NCBI GenBank assembly: GCA_003229935.1
Contig: QIGD01000034.1
Span: forward strand, 1-14,589
Direction of reading: 5' to 3'
DNA: 14,589 nucleotides
DNA from: Methanobacteriota archaeon
GTDB lineage: Archaea; Hydrothermarchaeota; Hydrothermarchaeia; Hydrothermarchaeales; BMS3B
A model generated the notes under the pieces. It was not told where the DNA came from and did not search any database. It saw nothing but the letters and a program-made list of their open reading frames with translations. Of the stretch, positions 6,396-13,817 are shown one piece after another. Made by a program: the position numbers and the translations under genes. Positions within the stretch are counted from its first letter, which is position 1, and each line of letters begins with the position of its first letter.

Positions 6396-8372
6396 TCATC
6401 TTCTTATCTTCTTGATTTCAGATGTGCCAGACGGTAACATTCTCTGAATTTCATCATGATTGAGCTTTAAAAGTTTATCTTTGTGTTCCTCTTTAGCCTT
6501 TTTAATTAAGCATGTTTTTATTTCTCTGGAAACTTCAAGGCTCTTTTTTCTTCCAGGTGAAATAATAACATAATAATTAGCTTTTGACGATATAGCTTTC
6601 TCAGGTCCAGATATGACTTTAATATCATCATCAATAATCACACCAATTGCAAGTTCAACATGACCAACTCCATAATTTCTCTTTCCTCTTACAACAAAGG
6701 AGCCCTTGGCAACATACTCACCGCTCTCAGCACGCTTGCTCACCTGCTCTGGCTTTATCCGGTAAACCTCTAGGCTGGCAAAGCCGTGTTTCCATGCTCT
6801 TGAATATGCGGCTGCAAATTCGAAGGCTTCCTGTATTGTATCCTCTGGTACATCTCTATCTTCTGTTTTTATAACCACAACAGGAGCACCATGGATATCA
6901 GCATGAATAAAGATATCATCAGGTGAGCAGTGCTTTTTAAAGACCATTTCATTGCTTGTGGCATCCTTACCCCCAATAACAAGGAAGTCATCACTGGATA
7001 TGAACCATCTGAACTTCTCATACCATTCCTGCTTTTTAGTCACTCTTTTCTTTGGCTTTGGCTTCGCAACACTGTAGGCTTCAACACCTTTAGCTTTAAT
7101 TTCCTCTATTTTGTCCACTGTTTTTCTAACCGCCATGAGAGTACCTTTTATTTTACCTCTGAACTTTTTCCCTTTTGAATAGTAGAATTCTGAATTCTCG
7201 AAGACATCCTTTCTTATATCTATTTTAACCTCATTGCCATTAAGAATAAGTATAATGTCACCTGTAGATGGTATAATCTCCTTTACAATTGAAATATTAC
7301 TTTCCTTAAACTTCCTTTTTATATCCTTCCAGGAATAATCTTTTCTTGCCTTTTTTATTGTATTCATAAGTTCTTCTATAATTTTATAATGGAGATAAAT
7401 AAGGTCCCCTATCTCCTTATATTCCTTCTCCCCTTTCAAATATTTTTTCAAGATAGATGTTTGGTCCTTGAGCCTTGACCTGTACTTTCCAACCTCTTCT
7501 TCATACTTCTTGCGCCTCAACTCTTCTATATGGTCAAGCTCATAGGTGGTGAAATAAGTATCAAGAGCTTCATTCATACTTTCAAATTCCTGTGACTTTT
7601 TATCCCTGTAAATTTCCAGCTTTACAGGAGTTATATCAACAGGAAGCTCGCCTTCAAAGATTATTCTTGGTTTTTCTTTCTCCACACTATCTTTAAGTTC
7701 ATGAATCTTTTCCCATATAATTTCACCTTCCTCAAGAGTTATATTCATTTTGCTCTTTTCTATACCTGCTCGGAGACATATTTCCTCTGCATAAACTCCA
7801 CCAAGGCCAAGGTTTGTGGCAATAGTTCTTACAAGGTCGCCTTTGGAGTTATTCACAAGGTCTTTAATCTCCTCTGCTTCAAGCTCGAAGGGGTTGATAC
7901 GTTGAGGCGGAAACTCATATTTAGCCTTCGTAACAACTTCTCTTGTGGAGTAGCGTTTAGGTCTCATAACAGCAAGAATATCTCTGGAAGGATTCAGAAG
8001 AAGAACATTGCCATTACCGAAGAGTTCAACAACAAGTATATACTCTTCACCTTCCCTGCCTCTGAAGACAAGCTCAATGATTCTGTCAAAACCTACCTGT
8101 CTCATACTGAGAAGAATACCATTGCCTATATACTTCCTGAGGGCCATTACGAACATACTGGGTTTGGACGGTGCAGGTTTTGGGTATTCTGTTAGATGAA
8201 TTCTTTTTCCTGCCTCAATAACGAGGTCCCTCTTTCCACCATCTCTAACATTGAGTACCAGCTTCAGCTCATCCTTTGTTACTTGAAAAACTTTATTAAC
8301 CCTTACGTTAATTAAATTCTTAAGTTCATAGACTTCGGCATAAATATCAAAACTGCTAATACTCTGTTTCAT
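6396..8372 (-). CDS. rqcH: RqcH / NEMF-family ribosome quality-control factor (NFACT protein)
   Basis: This 658-residue NFACT protein binds stalled large ribosomal subunits and, in bacteria, recruits tRNA-Ala to add C-terminal alanine tails that mark nascent chains for degradation. NFACT-N begins at SSFDIYAEV and contains the conserved F95-D96-R97 pair region, equivalent to the DR needed for tailing in bacterial RqcH. A helix-hairpin-helix-like segment lies near 185-210 and a long coiled-coil M domain at about 278-358. NFACT-R starts near 449 with WYEKFRWF, GGKDATSNE (467-475) and DIFIHADIHGAP. The C-terminal tail is basic. Length is normal for archaea. The ATG follows an AGGTGGT SD and is divergent from the small membrane protein gene, with about 20 nt between the starts. 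Confidence 0.93.
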   Translation of the reverse strand: MKQSISSFDIYAEVYELKNLINVRVNKVFQVTKDELKLVLNVRDGGKRDLVIEAGKRIHLTEYPKPAPSKPSMFVMALRKYIGNGILLSMRQVGFDRIIELVFRGREGEEYILVVELFGNGNVLLLNPSRDILAVMRPKRYSTREVVTKAKYEFPPQRINPFELEAEEIKDLVNNSKGDLVRTIATNLGLGGVYAEEICLRAGIEKSKMNITLEEGEIIWEKIHELKDSVEKEKPRIIFEGELPVDITPVKLEIYRDKKSQEFESMNEALDTYFTTYELDHIEELRRKKYEEEVGKYRSRLKDQTSILKKYLKGEKEYKEIGDLIYLHYKIIEELMNTIKKARKDYSWKDIKRKFKESNISIVKEIIPSTGDIILILNGNEVKIDIRKDVFENSEFYYSKGKKFRGKIKGTLMAVRKTVDKIEEIKAKGVEAYSVAKPKPKKRVTKKQEWYEKFRWFISSDDFLVIGGKDATSNEMVFKKHCSPDDIFIHADIHGAPVVVIKTEDRDVPEDTIQEAFEFAAAYSRAWKHGFASLEVYRIKPEQVSKRAESGEYVAKGSFVVRGKRNYGVGHVELAIGVIIDDDIKVISGPEKAISSKANYYVIISPGRKKSLEVSREIKTCLIKKAKEEHKDKLLKLNHDEIQRMLPSGTSEIKKIRR

Positions 8373-8392
8373 AGGACCACCTGGTGATTATT

Positions 8393-8671
8393 ATGAAAGA
8401 TGATATGAAAAGGAAAGTTTCACTGATGCATAGCCTCTTTGGCTTGATATTTGGAATAGCGACAGCATATATAATCCATCCCATATTGACTTTTGGAGCT
8501 GTTATTTTTTTAGGTTTGCTCGCTTCTTACCCGCTTTTTATAGCAACTAGAAAAATTTTAAATCTGAGTGCAAAGGAATTTGCATTGAAAGACTGGTTAG
8601 CCTCAGGCTTTTTATATTTCTTTATAGTCTGGATTTTATCATGGACTTTTGCCTATAATCTGGTGCATTAG
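8393..8671 (+). CDS. Small three-helix membrane protein
   Basis: The 92 residues form three likely membrane helices, at about 14-28, 31-50 and 70-90, with a short basic N-terminus (KDDMKRK) and an amphipathic loop (ATRKILNLSAKEFALKDW) between helices 2 and 3. The ATG at 8393 is chosen because GGTGA lies 5 nt upstream; an in-frame GTG at 8384 is part of that SD. I do not recognise the family with certainty. The layout resembles small archaeal proteins of unknown function, and distant EMC6-like insertase components are one possibility. It diverges from rqcH, and its TAG overlaps the TAA of the convergent DHH-protein gene. Function unknown. Confidence 0.75.
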   Translation: MKDDMKRKVSLMHSLFGLIFGIATAYIIHPILTFGAVIFLGLLASYPLFIATRKILNLSAKEFALKDWLASGFLYFFIVWILSWTFAYNLVH

Positions 8672-10086
8672 TCACTCTTTTCCTCGATTCCAACAGCCTC
8701 AAAGAATCTGCTGGAAATTGCCTCTTCAACAAGCTTTAAAAGAGATGTCTTGTCTTTGACAATTCCGAAGAGGCCAAGAGAAATTTTTGCAGCTGCTGCT
8801 GTAGCATGACCACCAGCCTGACCTATATTACCAAAGGCATTGTGCATTATATCACCGAGATTTATTCTAATGTCTTTATTTCTACCTGAGAGGTATATGA
8901 CATTCTTACCTATTCCATAAACAAGAACTGTGGAGATACCCTCTAGATTAAGAAGGTATTCAGCAGCCTGCGGGAGAGTATCTCTATCCCTTATGAATCC
9001 CACATTCGAAAGTAAAAAACTTCCCTTTATTTTTCTGTTTCTTATAGCCTCGCTGAGAATATCTAGTGTTTCAGTACTCATCAATGGCGTTTCAATCTTT
9101 ATTAAAAGTTCCTGACTTGCTTTTGGATAGAGCATTGCAACAGCCTTTAAATCATCACTTGTAGTGGCTCTTGTAAAGTTATTTGTGTCTGTTTTAATGC
9201 CATAGAGCAGAGCGGTGGCAAGGTCATCTGTTATGTCAATATCTAATGATACAAGATATTCAGTTAATATGGTGGATGTCGCACCCAGCTCAGGTCTTAT
9301 ATCCCAGTATTCAACATCAATCTTATCATCGAAGGGGTGGTGGTCAATAATTATATCAATCCTTGTGCTCTTTGGCAGGAAATTATTTACCCCTGGTACT
9401 GATGATTCGATCAGGGCTATTTTCCCATAGTCTCTTATATCTCTGACTTTTACACTGGGAATAAGAGTGAGGCCCAAAAGGTTTACAAGTGCCTTATTCT
9501 CTTCGTGTCCGATTTCTCCACCATAAATCAAATCAGATTGGATATTCAGAGTTTCCGCTATTTTCTTGAGAGACATGCCGCTTGCTATGGCGTCGGGGTC
9601 AGGGTTGTCCTGTAGGATAATTGCAAGAGCTTTCTCACCTGCATCCTTTATAACTTTTTTGAGGTGTTTGAGCCTCCTCCTGAGTTCAAGTTCTTTAAGG
9701 GATTCTATTGCTTTCTCTGCAACAACATATGAAGGGTATATTACCAAGTCTATATCCATATCCTTAAAATCCTCAGGAGTGCTGTCTTTCTTTGCCCTCG
9801 TCACAACAGCAACTGTGTCATTAAGGTCTTTTACAGCCCTGGCTGCTTTCAGATTGAGCTCAAGGTCTGTGGTGAGGATAAGCGCAGCCTCGGCATTTGC
9901 AACACCTGCAGCCTTAAGAGTTTTTATATCAGTTATATCTCCCTGAATTACGGCAGAAAAACCCCTCTCTTTCAGAGATTCAACACGCTTTTTATCGTTA
10001 TCTACAATTATTAGCTCTTTTTTAGAATCTTTCAATTTTTCGGCTGCAGAATATCCTGAGGTACCACAACCAAGCACAACATGCAT
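8668..10086 (-). CDS. TrkA-N/RCK-DHH-DHHA1 fusion phosphoesterase
   Basis: This 472-residue fusion begins with a Rossmann TrkA-N (RCK-type) nucleotide-binding domain: GCGTSG at 6-11, acidic D29, and QGDITD at 48-53, spanning roughly 1-135. A DHH phosphoesterase domain and a C-terminal DHHA1 domain follow. Seen motifs are QDNPDPDA (159-166), ALIESSVPG (224-232), IIIDHH (245-250), IKTDTNNF (297-304) and AGGHATAAA (424-432). DHH-DHHA1 proteins are metal-dependent phosphodiesterases for nanoRNA, pAp or cyclic dinucleotides; the substrate here is unknown. Motif I usually begins with His and motif II with Asp, but this protein has Gln159 and Glu227. It is the last gene after argC and the CBS-pair gene, 8 nt from the latter, and its stop overlaps that of the convergent membrane gene. 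Confidence 0.88.
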   Translation of the reverse strand: MHVVLGCGTSGYSAAEKLKDSKKELIIVDNDKKRVESLKERGFSAVIQGDITDIKTLKAAGVANAEAALILTTDLELNLKAARAVKDLNDTVAVVTRAKKDSTPEDFKDMDIDLVIYPSYVVAEKAIESLKELELRRRLKHLKKVIKDAGEKALAIILQDNPDPDAIASGMSLKKIAETLNIQSDLIYGGEIGHEENKALVNLLGLTLIPSVKVRDIRDYGKIALIESSVPGVNNFLPKSTRIDIIIDHHPFDDKIDVEYWDIRPELGATSTILTEYLVSLDIDITDDLATALLYGIKTDTNNFTRATTSDDLKAVAMLYPKASQELLIKIETPLMSTETLDILSEAIRNRKIKGSFLLSNVGFIRDRDTLPQAAEYLLNLEGISTVLVYGIGKNVIYLSGRNKDIRINLGDIMHNAFGNIGQAGGHATAAAAKISLGLFGIVKDKTSLLKLVEEAISSRFFEAVGIEEKSD

Positions 10087-10094
10087 AATATCAC

Positions 10095-10553
10095 CTAAAA
10101 AGCCTTCAACAGGTCTGCTCTTGTGATTATTCCAACGAGTTTACTATCCTTCACAACAGGAAGACGGTTTATACCGCGCTCTCTCATTAATCTGGCTGCC
10201 TTTGGTATATCTTCCTCAGGAGAGATTGTAATTGCAGATTTTGTCATCACATCTTTAATTTTTACTTTACCTAAAAGCTTTATCTCCTTTGTAATTTTAT
10301 CGATATTTAGTTTTACCCTTACCGGAAGCTCGATTAAATCCAGAGGGCTTGGCAGCAGAGTGTTAAGACTTATACTCTTCTCCTCAAGAGCCTTTAACAA
10401 GTCAGCTTCACTGATAACACCAATAACATTACCCTCCTCCAGAACAGGAGCACCACTTATTCTATATTTCCTCAATTTCTTTGCTGCTTCTTCAAGGCTT
10501 TCGTCAACCTCTATAACAACAACATCTTTTGTCATAAAATCTTTAACCTTCAT
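10095..10553 (-). CDS. Tandem CBS-domain protein
   Basis: The 152 residues are two CBS domains and little else. CBS1 is at about 1-60 (MKVKDFMTKD ... IGVISEADLLKAL) and CBS2 at about 95-152 (VKIKDVMTKSAITI ... LVGIITRADLLKAF), with a linker of about 35 residues. CBS pairs (Bateman modules) bind adenine nucleotides such as AMP, ATP or SAM and regulate partner proteins; no catalytic domain is attached. The gene lies 9 nt after argC and 8 nt before the TrkA-N/DHH gene, so the three are probably co-transcribed. The tight link to a nucleotide-binding phosphoesterase suggests a sensor partner, which is inference. Opposite-strand open frames here are shadows. Confidence 0.9.
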   Translation of the reverse strand: MKVKDFMTKDVVVIEVDESLEEAAKKLRKYRISGAPVLEEGNVIGVISEADLLKALEEKSISLNTLLPSPLDLIELPVRVKLNIDKITKEIKLLGKVKIKDVMTKSAITISPEEDIPKAARLMRERGINRLPVVKDSKLVGIITRADLLKAF

Positions 10554-10562
10554 ATTAATACC

Positions 10563-11582
10563 TCATGGATAGAGACCTGGAAAGAGAAGACCGAGAGTTT
10601 CTTCATAGCCCATCATAATATTCATGTTTTGAACTGCCTGTCCTGAAGCACCTTTGACAAGATTGTCTATGGCTGAAACTATTATGGCTCTTTCTCTCTC
10701 ATAATCTACTTCAAAGCTTCCTATATCAATAAAATTTGAACCTCTTACAGCACTTAACTTGGGGATATTACCAACTTCAAGAAGTCTGACAAAAGGTTCT
10801 TTCGAATAAAAATCTTCGAAAGTTCTTCTAATTTCACCGGAAGTTTTCTCCTCCTTAAGAAAGCAGTGTATTGTGCTTGATATCCCTCTTATCACAGGGA
10901 TTATATGTGGCACAAAGGAAACACTCGTGCCTTGAGCAATTTTATTGAGTTCCTGCTCAATCTCAGGCAGATGCTGGTGGTTTGTAACCTTATAGGCGAG
11001 AATATTCTCATCCACATCAGGAAAATGGGTTGCTTGCTGTGGCTTGACACCTGCACCTGAGATTCCACTCTTTGAATCAGCAACAATCCTATCAGCCATG
11101 TCAACAATAGGAGCCAGAGCCAGTATTACACCTGTTGGATAGCAGCCAGGGTTTGCAACAAAATTTGCAGTTTTTATCTCCTTTTTGTGAAGCTCGGGCA
11201 GTCCATAAACTGCCTTAAGCTCTGGTGCACTGTGCTTATTCTTATAATATTTTTCATAAACTTCAATATTATCAAACCTGAAGTCGCCACTCAGGTCAAC
11301 GACTTTCAGTCCTACCTCTACAAGCTCGGGAGCAATTTTCATACTTGTACCATGAGGTAAAGCCAGAAATACAAAGTCACAGCGTTCCACAATCTCCTCT
11401 ATACCTAGGTCTTCGAACTCAATATCAACAATTGTTCTGAGGTTTGGATGGATAGCACTTACTTTCTTACCATTGAAGCTTCTAGAGGTTGCCAGAGCTA
11501 TTTCAACTTTATTATGCTGATTTAGAAGACGTAGAAGTTCACATCCGGTGTATCCTGAAGCTCCTACTATTCCCACCTGCAT
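10563..11582 (-). CDS. argC: N-acetyl-gamma-glutamyl-phosphate reductase
   Basis: ArgC reduces N-acetyl-glutamyl phosphate to the semialdehyde with NADPH, the third step of arginine synthesis. The dinucleotide motif GIVGASGYTG is at the N-terminus. The catalytic Cys lies in ANPGCYPTGV (C147 with the start used here), and the general-base His region is TNHQHLPEIEQ. Length, 339 residues, is normal. The ATG at 11582 is chosen because AAGGTG lies 6 nt upstream; an earlier in-frame GTG at 11591 is that SD itself. Archaeal ArgC homologues sometimes also serve lysine synthesis (LysY), which cannot be excluded. No other arginine gene is nearby. It sits between PAC2 and the CBS protein in a same-strand run. 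Confidence 0.94.
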   Translation of the reverse strand: MQVGIVGASGYTGCELLRLLNQHNKVEIALATSRSFNGKKVSAIHPNLRTIVDIEFEDLGIEEIVERCDFVFLALPHGTSMKIAPELVEVGLKVVDLSGDFRFDNIEVYEKYYKNKHSAPELKAVYGLPELHKKEIKTANFVANPGCYPTGVILALAPIVDMADRIVADSKSGISGAGVKPQQATHFPDVDENILAYKVTNHQHLPEIEQELNKIAQGTSVSFVPHIIPVIRGISSTIHCFLKEEKTSGEIRRTFEDFYSKEPFVRLLEVGNIPKLSAVRGSNFIDIGSFEVDYERERAIIVSAIDNLVKGASGQAVQNMNIMMGYEETLGLLFPGLYP

Positions 11583-11624
11583 TAAAAACACCTTAATAAG
11601 TTTATGTGTTATTTAACCTTAAAC

Positions 11625-12410
11625 TTATCCTATGTAACGTATATCTTCATCCCCGCCTTCTCTCTTAATTAAACCCATATTTTCCATCATCTTCTGCTCC
11701 ATAGTTTTGGATTCTTCAAATTTCTGCCTTGCAGCTTTTCCTTCTTCTTTTAAATTAGCCATATCAATATCCAGATTTAAAAGCTTTGACAACACATTGA
11801 GTACAGCTTCTGAAGCTTCAGGGTCAATATAGAAGCCGGATGTCTCACCCATAAGACACAATCCGGGGATTTCTCTCTGTCTACCAAGACTCAGCAGCAG
11901 CCCTGATATGCCTACAATCTCTCCCTCTGTCTCCCTCTTAATCACAACCCCTAGCTCTTCAAGAGTGGATATATATCCTTCTTCTGTCACTGCCCCATAT
12001 ACTCTGGGATTGTTAACAGTTCCTTTCATACCCAGGCCACCGAGAGTATAAATTTCACTTACTCCAAAATTCCCTGCAAAATCCAGAATTTCATGAGACA
12101 GTCTGTACTGCCCTTCAGGAGTGACACTCTGAGTATTGCCTGTAATAAATATTAAATCTTTCTGGCGGTTTCCCTCACCCTTTAAGAAATAGAATTCGAT
12201 TTTCATGTCCTCGATAAAACCGTTCTTGTCTATAAGAACCTGAGGTGGGAAGTCTGTAGAACAAAGCTTTGCAAACTTTTCCGCTTTTAGCTCTTTAATA
12301 ATATATTCAACAGCTATCTTCCCCACATACCCTATGCCTGGAAGCCCCTCGATAAATACTGTGTCTTGAAGTTCAGGCTTTTCTGTATATAACACCTTTA
12401 AGTCCTTCAC
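11625..12410 (-). CDS. PAC2-family protein (proteasome assembly chaperone homologue)
   Basis: This 261-residue PAC2-domain protein (COG2047 type) contains the family hallmarks FIEGLPGIGYVGKIAVEYI near the N-terminus, ITGNTQSVTPEGQYRLSHEI in the middle, and TLGGLGMKGTVNNPRVYGAV. The acidic-basic C-terminal helix ends DEDIRYIG. Archaeal PAC2 relatives (PbaA/PbaB types) are linked to proteasome assembly, but the exact role of this clade is not settled. It starts with GTG at 12410 behind AAAGGAG. It follows the aIF2-alpha gene after a 39-nt gap, the usual archaeal neighbourhood except that nop10 is missing between them. It has no membrane segments. Confidence 0.9.
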   Translation of the reverse strand: MKDLKVLYTEKPELQDTVFIEGLPGIGYVGKIAVEYIIKELKAEKFAKLCSTDFPPQVLIDKNGFIEDMKIEFYFLKGEGNRQKDLIFITGNTQSVTPEGQYRLSHEILDFAGNFGVSEIYTLGGLGMKGTVNNPRVYGAVTEEGYISTLEELGVVIKRETEGEIVGISGLLLSLGRQREIPGLCLMGETSGFYIDPEASEAVLNVLSKLLNLDIDMANLKEEGKAARQKFEESKTMEQKMMENMGLIKREGGDEDIRYIG

Positions 12411-12449
12411 TTTTCTTTCTCCTTTATATTTAAGGTAGTAACATTTGTA

Positions 12450-13259
12450 TCAGTTCCTTTCATCTTTTATTTCGCGGTAGAACTGACCATCGCCACCATA
12501 GGTTTTTATAACTTCAATAGCTTTATTGGCGGCTTTCCTTAAAACATCTTCAGCTATTTTATATTCAGGTGCTACAACTTTGATTCTGTATCTGGGAGAG
12601 CCTACATAAATAATATCAAATTTCACATCGTCATTTGTTTCTTCTTCTCTCGCCTGTATCAATGCATCCTTTATAGCTTCCACACCATCTGTCTCGAAAC
12701 ATCTTAAATCAACATATCCTGTAATCTCAACGTTTGGTATGGTAACGTTTTCTCCCGATATTTTGATCAGTTCACGTGCCCAGTCTTCTGGTATCTCAAT
12801 ATCTTTGAGGGCTTCTTCACCCAGCAGTGAGATTTCTTCAAGGGCACCATATATCTCACCAAAATGCTCCTCAAGAATAAAACCTACCTCTTTGTATGCA
12901 TCTTCAAGAGTTTTCTCAAGATTGTTGGCTGCCATCTCAAGAAGTTTCTCTGCCTTCTGGGCTCTTTTCCACTCTTGGAGCTTATTTTTCTTGGCTGACT
13001 CACTTACCCGCCTCAGAGATAAATCTATATGTCCCTTTCTTCTATCTATCCCCATTACTTTGGCTACAGTCTTCTGCCCTTCCTTGACAAAATCTCTTAT
13101 ATTCTTTATCCAAGTTGAGGCTACCTCTGAGATGTGAATATATCCATCCTTACCACCATATTCATCAAGCCTAGCAAAAGCCCCATATGGATATACCTTT
13201 GTAATTGTGCATACTACAAGGTCATTTTCCTCTGGGAAGGGCTCCTTCTTGATTACCAA
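12450..13259 (-). CDS. eif2a: Translation initiation factor aIF2 subunit alpha
   Basis: This is the alpha subunit of the aIF2 heterotrimer, which brings initiator Met-tRNA to the small ribosomal subunit. An N-terminal S1 OB-fold (NDLVVCTITKVYPYGAFARL through KGHIDLSLRRVS) is followed by a helical domain (about 90-165) and a C-terminal alpha-beta domain that binds aIF2-gamma (YVDLRCFETDGVEAIKDAL). The TTG at 13259 gives MVIKKEPFPE, matching family N-termini, with GGAG 8 nt upstream. The alternative GTG at 13268 would add three residues and overlap the S27e stop (GTGA) but lacks a good SD. Total length, about 269 residues, is typical. It is co-transcribed with L44e and S27e. Confidence 0.94.
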   Translation of the reverse strand: MVIKKEPFPEENDLVVCTITKVYPYGAFARLDEYGGKDGYIHISEVASTWIKNIRDFVKEGQKTVAKVMGIDRRKGHIDLSLRRVSESAKKNKLQEWKRAQKAEKLLEMAANNLEKTLEDAYKEVGFILEEHFGEIYGALEEISLLGEEALKDIEIPEDWARELIKISGENVTIPNVEITGYVDLRCFETDGVEAIKDALIQAREEETNDDVKFDIIYVGSPRYRIKVVAPEYKIAEDVLRKAANKAIEVIKTYGGDGQFYREIKDERN

Positions 13260-13264
13260 TAACC

Positions 13265-13453
13265 TCACTCCAGCACTGATATTATCTTTGTGAGAATTTT
13301 TGCCTTGCCACCTGTAGGGTCAGCCAGAGTCTTTCCGCATACCTGACATATTATTCTGGTTGAAGCTGAACCAAACATTACCTGTTCATTTCCACAGTCA
13401 CTGCATTTTACTTTAAGGAATCGTGACCTTGGGTTTGAAATAAGTCCTACCAC
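13265..13453 (-). CDS. rps27e: Ribosomal protein S27e
   Basis: This 62-residue zinc-ribbon protein of the small subunit has two pairs, C-S-D-C and C-Q-V-C (VKCSDCGNEQVMF and IICQVCGKTLADPTGGKA), the standard S27e signature. The length is full. It starts with GTG at 13453 behind a GGAGG SD that lies in the last codons of the L44e gene, 2 nt after the L44e stop. Its TGA sits 5 nt before the preferred aIF2-alpha start. Order L44e-S27e-aIF2-alpha is conserved in many archaea, supporting an operon. Confidence 0.95.
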   Translation of the reverse strand: MVGLISNPRSRFLKVKCSDCGNEQVMFGSASTRIICQVCGKTLADPTGGKAKILTKIISVLE

Positions 13454-13455
13454 AA

Positions 13456-13731
13456 TTATGCCTCCAGTTCAAATTTTTTCACTCTGAAGCCTTTGACACT
13501 GTGAGCTTTCTTACACTCCCTGCACTTAAGTATTAGGGAAATTCTCTTGGTGGGTTTTGAACCACTGGGAAGAGGTCTTGGAAAACCACCATAACCTTTA
13601 ATGACTCTTCTGAACTGCCTCTGTCCTGCCTTCAATTCACTTGCCTTGTGCTTCTTTACTCTGAGCACCTCATGCACTGTATGCTTTCTACAGCTCGGGC
13701 AGTATGTTCTCTTTTCTTTTGGCATCTTCAT
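13456..13731 (-). CDS. rpl44e: Ribosomal protein L44e
   Basis: This 91-residue large-subunit protein binds near the ribosomal E site. It has the four-Cys zinc site (TYCPSCRKHT and LKCRECKKAH) and the basic GQRQFRRVIKGYGGFPRP segment typical of archaeal L44e. Three in-frame ATGs occur at 13737, 13731 and 13725. The second is preferred because GAGGT lies 6 nt upstream and the resulting MKMPKEKR matches the family N-terminus; the first ATG is too close to the SD. It is the first gene of the translation operon, and a TATA-like block is present at 13781-13790. Confidence 0.95.
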   Translation of the reverse strand: MKMPKEKRTYCPSCRKHTVHEVLRVKKHKASELKAGQRQFRRVIKGYGGFPRPLPSGSKPTKRISLILKCRECKKAHSVKGFRVKKFELEA

Positions 13732-13778
13732 AATCATACCTCTCTGAGTTAATAATTTAATGCAAATAATGCAGAAGA

Positions 13779-13793
13779 AATACTTTTAAGATT
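13779..13793 (-). promoter_or_regulatory. Candidate promoter of the L44e operon
   Basis: In the 80-nt gap between nth and L44e, the minus strand reads AAATCTTAAAAGTATTT, a TATA-like block about 50-60 nt upstream of the L44e start. That would give a leader of roughly 25-30 nt containing the GAGGT SD. The upstream gene nth is on the same strand, so read-through is also possible. Confidence 0.45.
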
Positions 13794-13817
13794 TTTCATG
13801 ATTAACGTCTGCAAACA

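Noticed and set aside
7701..8195. Plus-strand open frame of 164 codons inside rqcH
   Set aside because: It is antisense to a well-conserved NFACT-N region and its translation looks like a shadow with no domain.
9566..9946. Plus-strand open frame inside the TrkA-N/DHH gene
   Set aside because: Antisense shadow; Ser/Ala-rich with no SD or family features.
10123..10572. Plus-strand open frame of 149 codons opposite the CBS protein
   Set aside because: It is antisense to two clear CBS domains and its composition mirrors the complementary codons.
11625..11660. C-terminal DEDIRYIG of the PAC2 protein as a proteasome-gating HbYX tail
   Set aside because: HbYX requires Tyr as the second-last residue; here Tyr is third from the end, so the motif is not met.
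12739..13137. Plus-strand open frame opposite aIF2-alpha
   Set aside because: Antisense shadow over the helical domain of a conserved translation factor.
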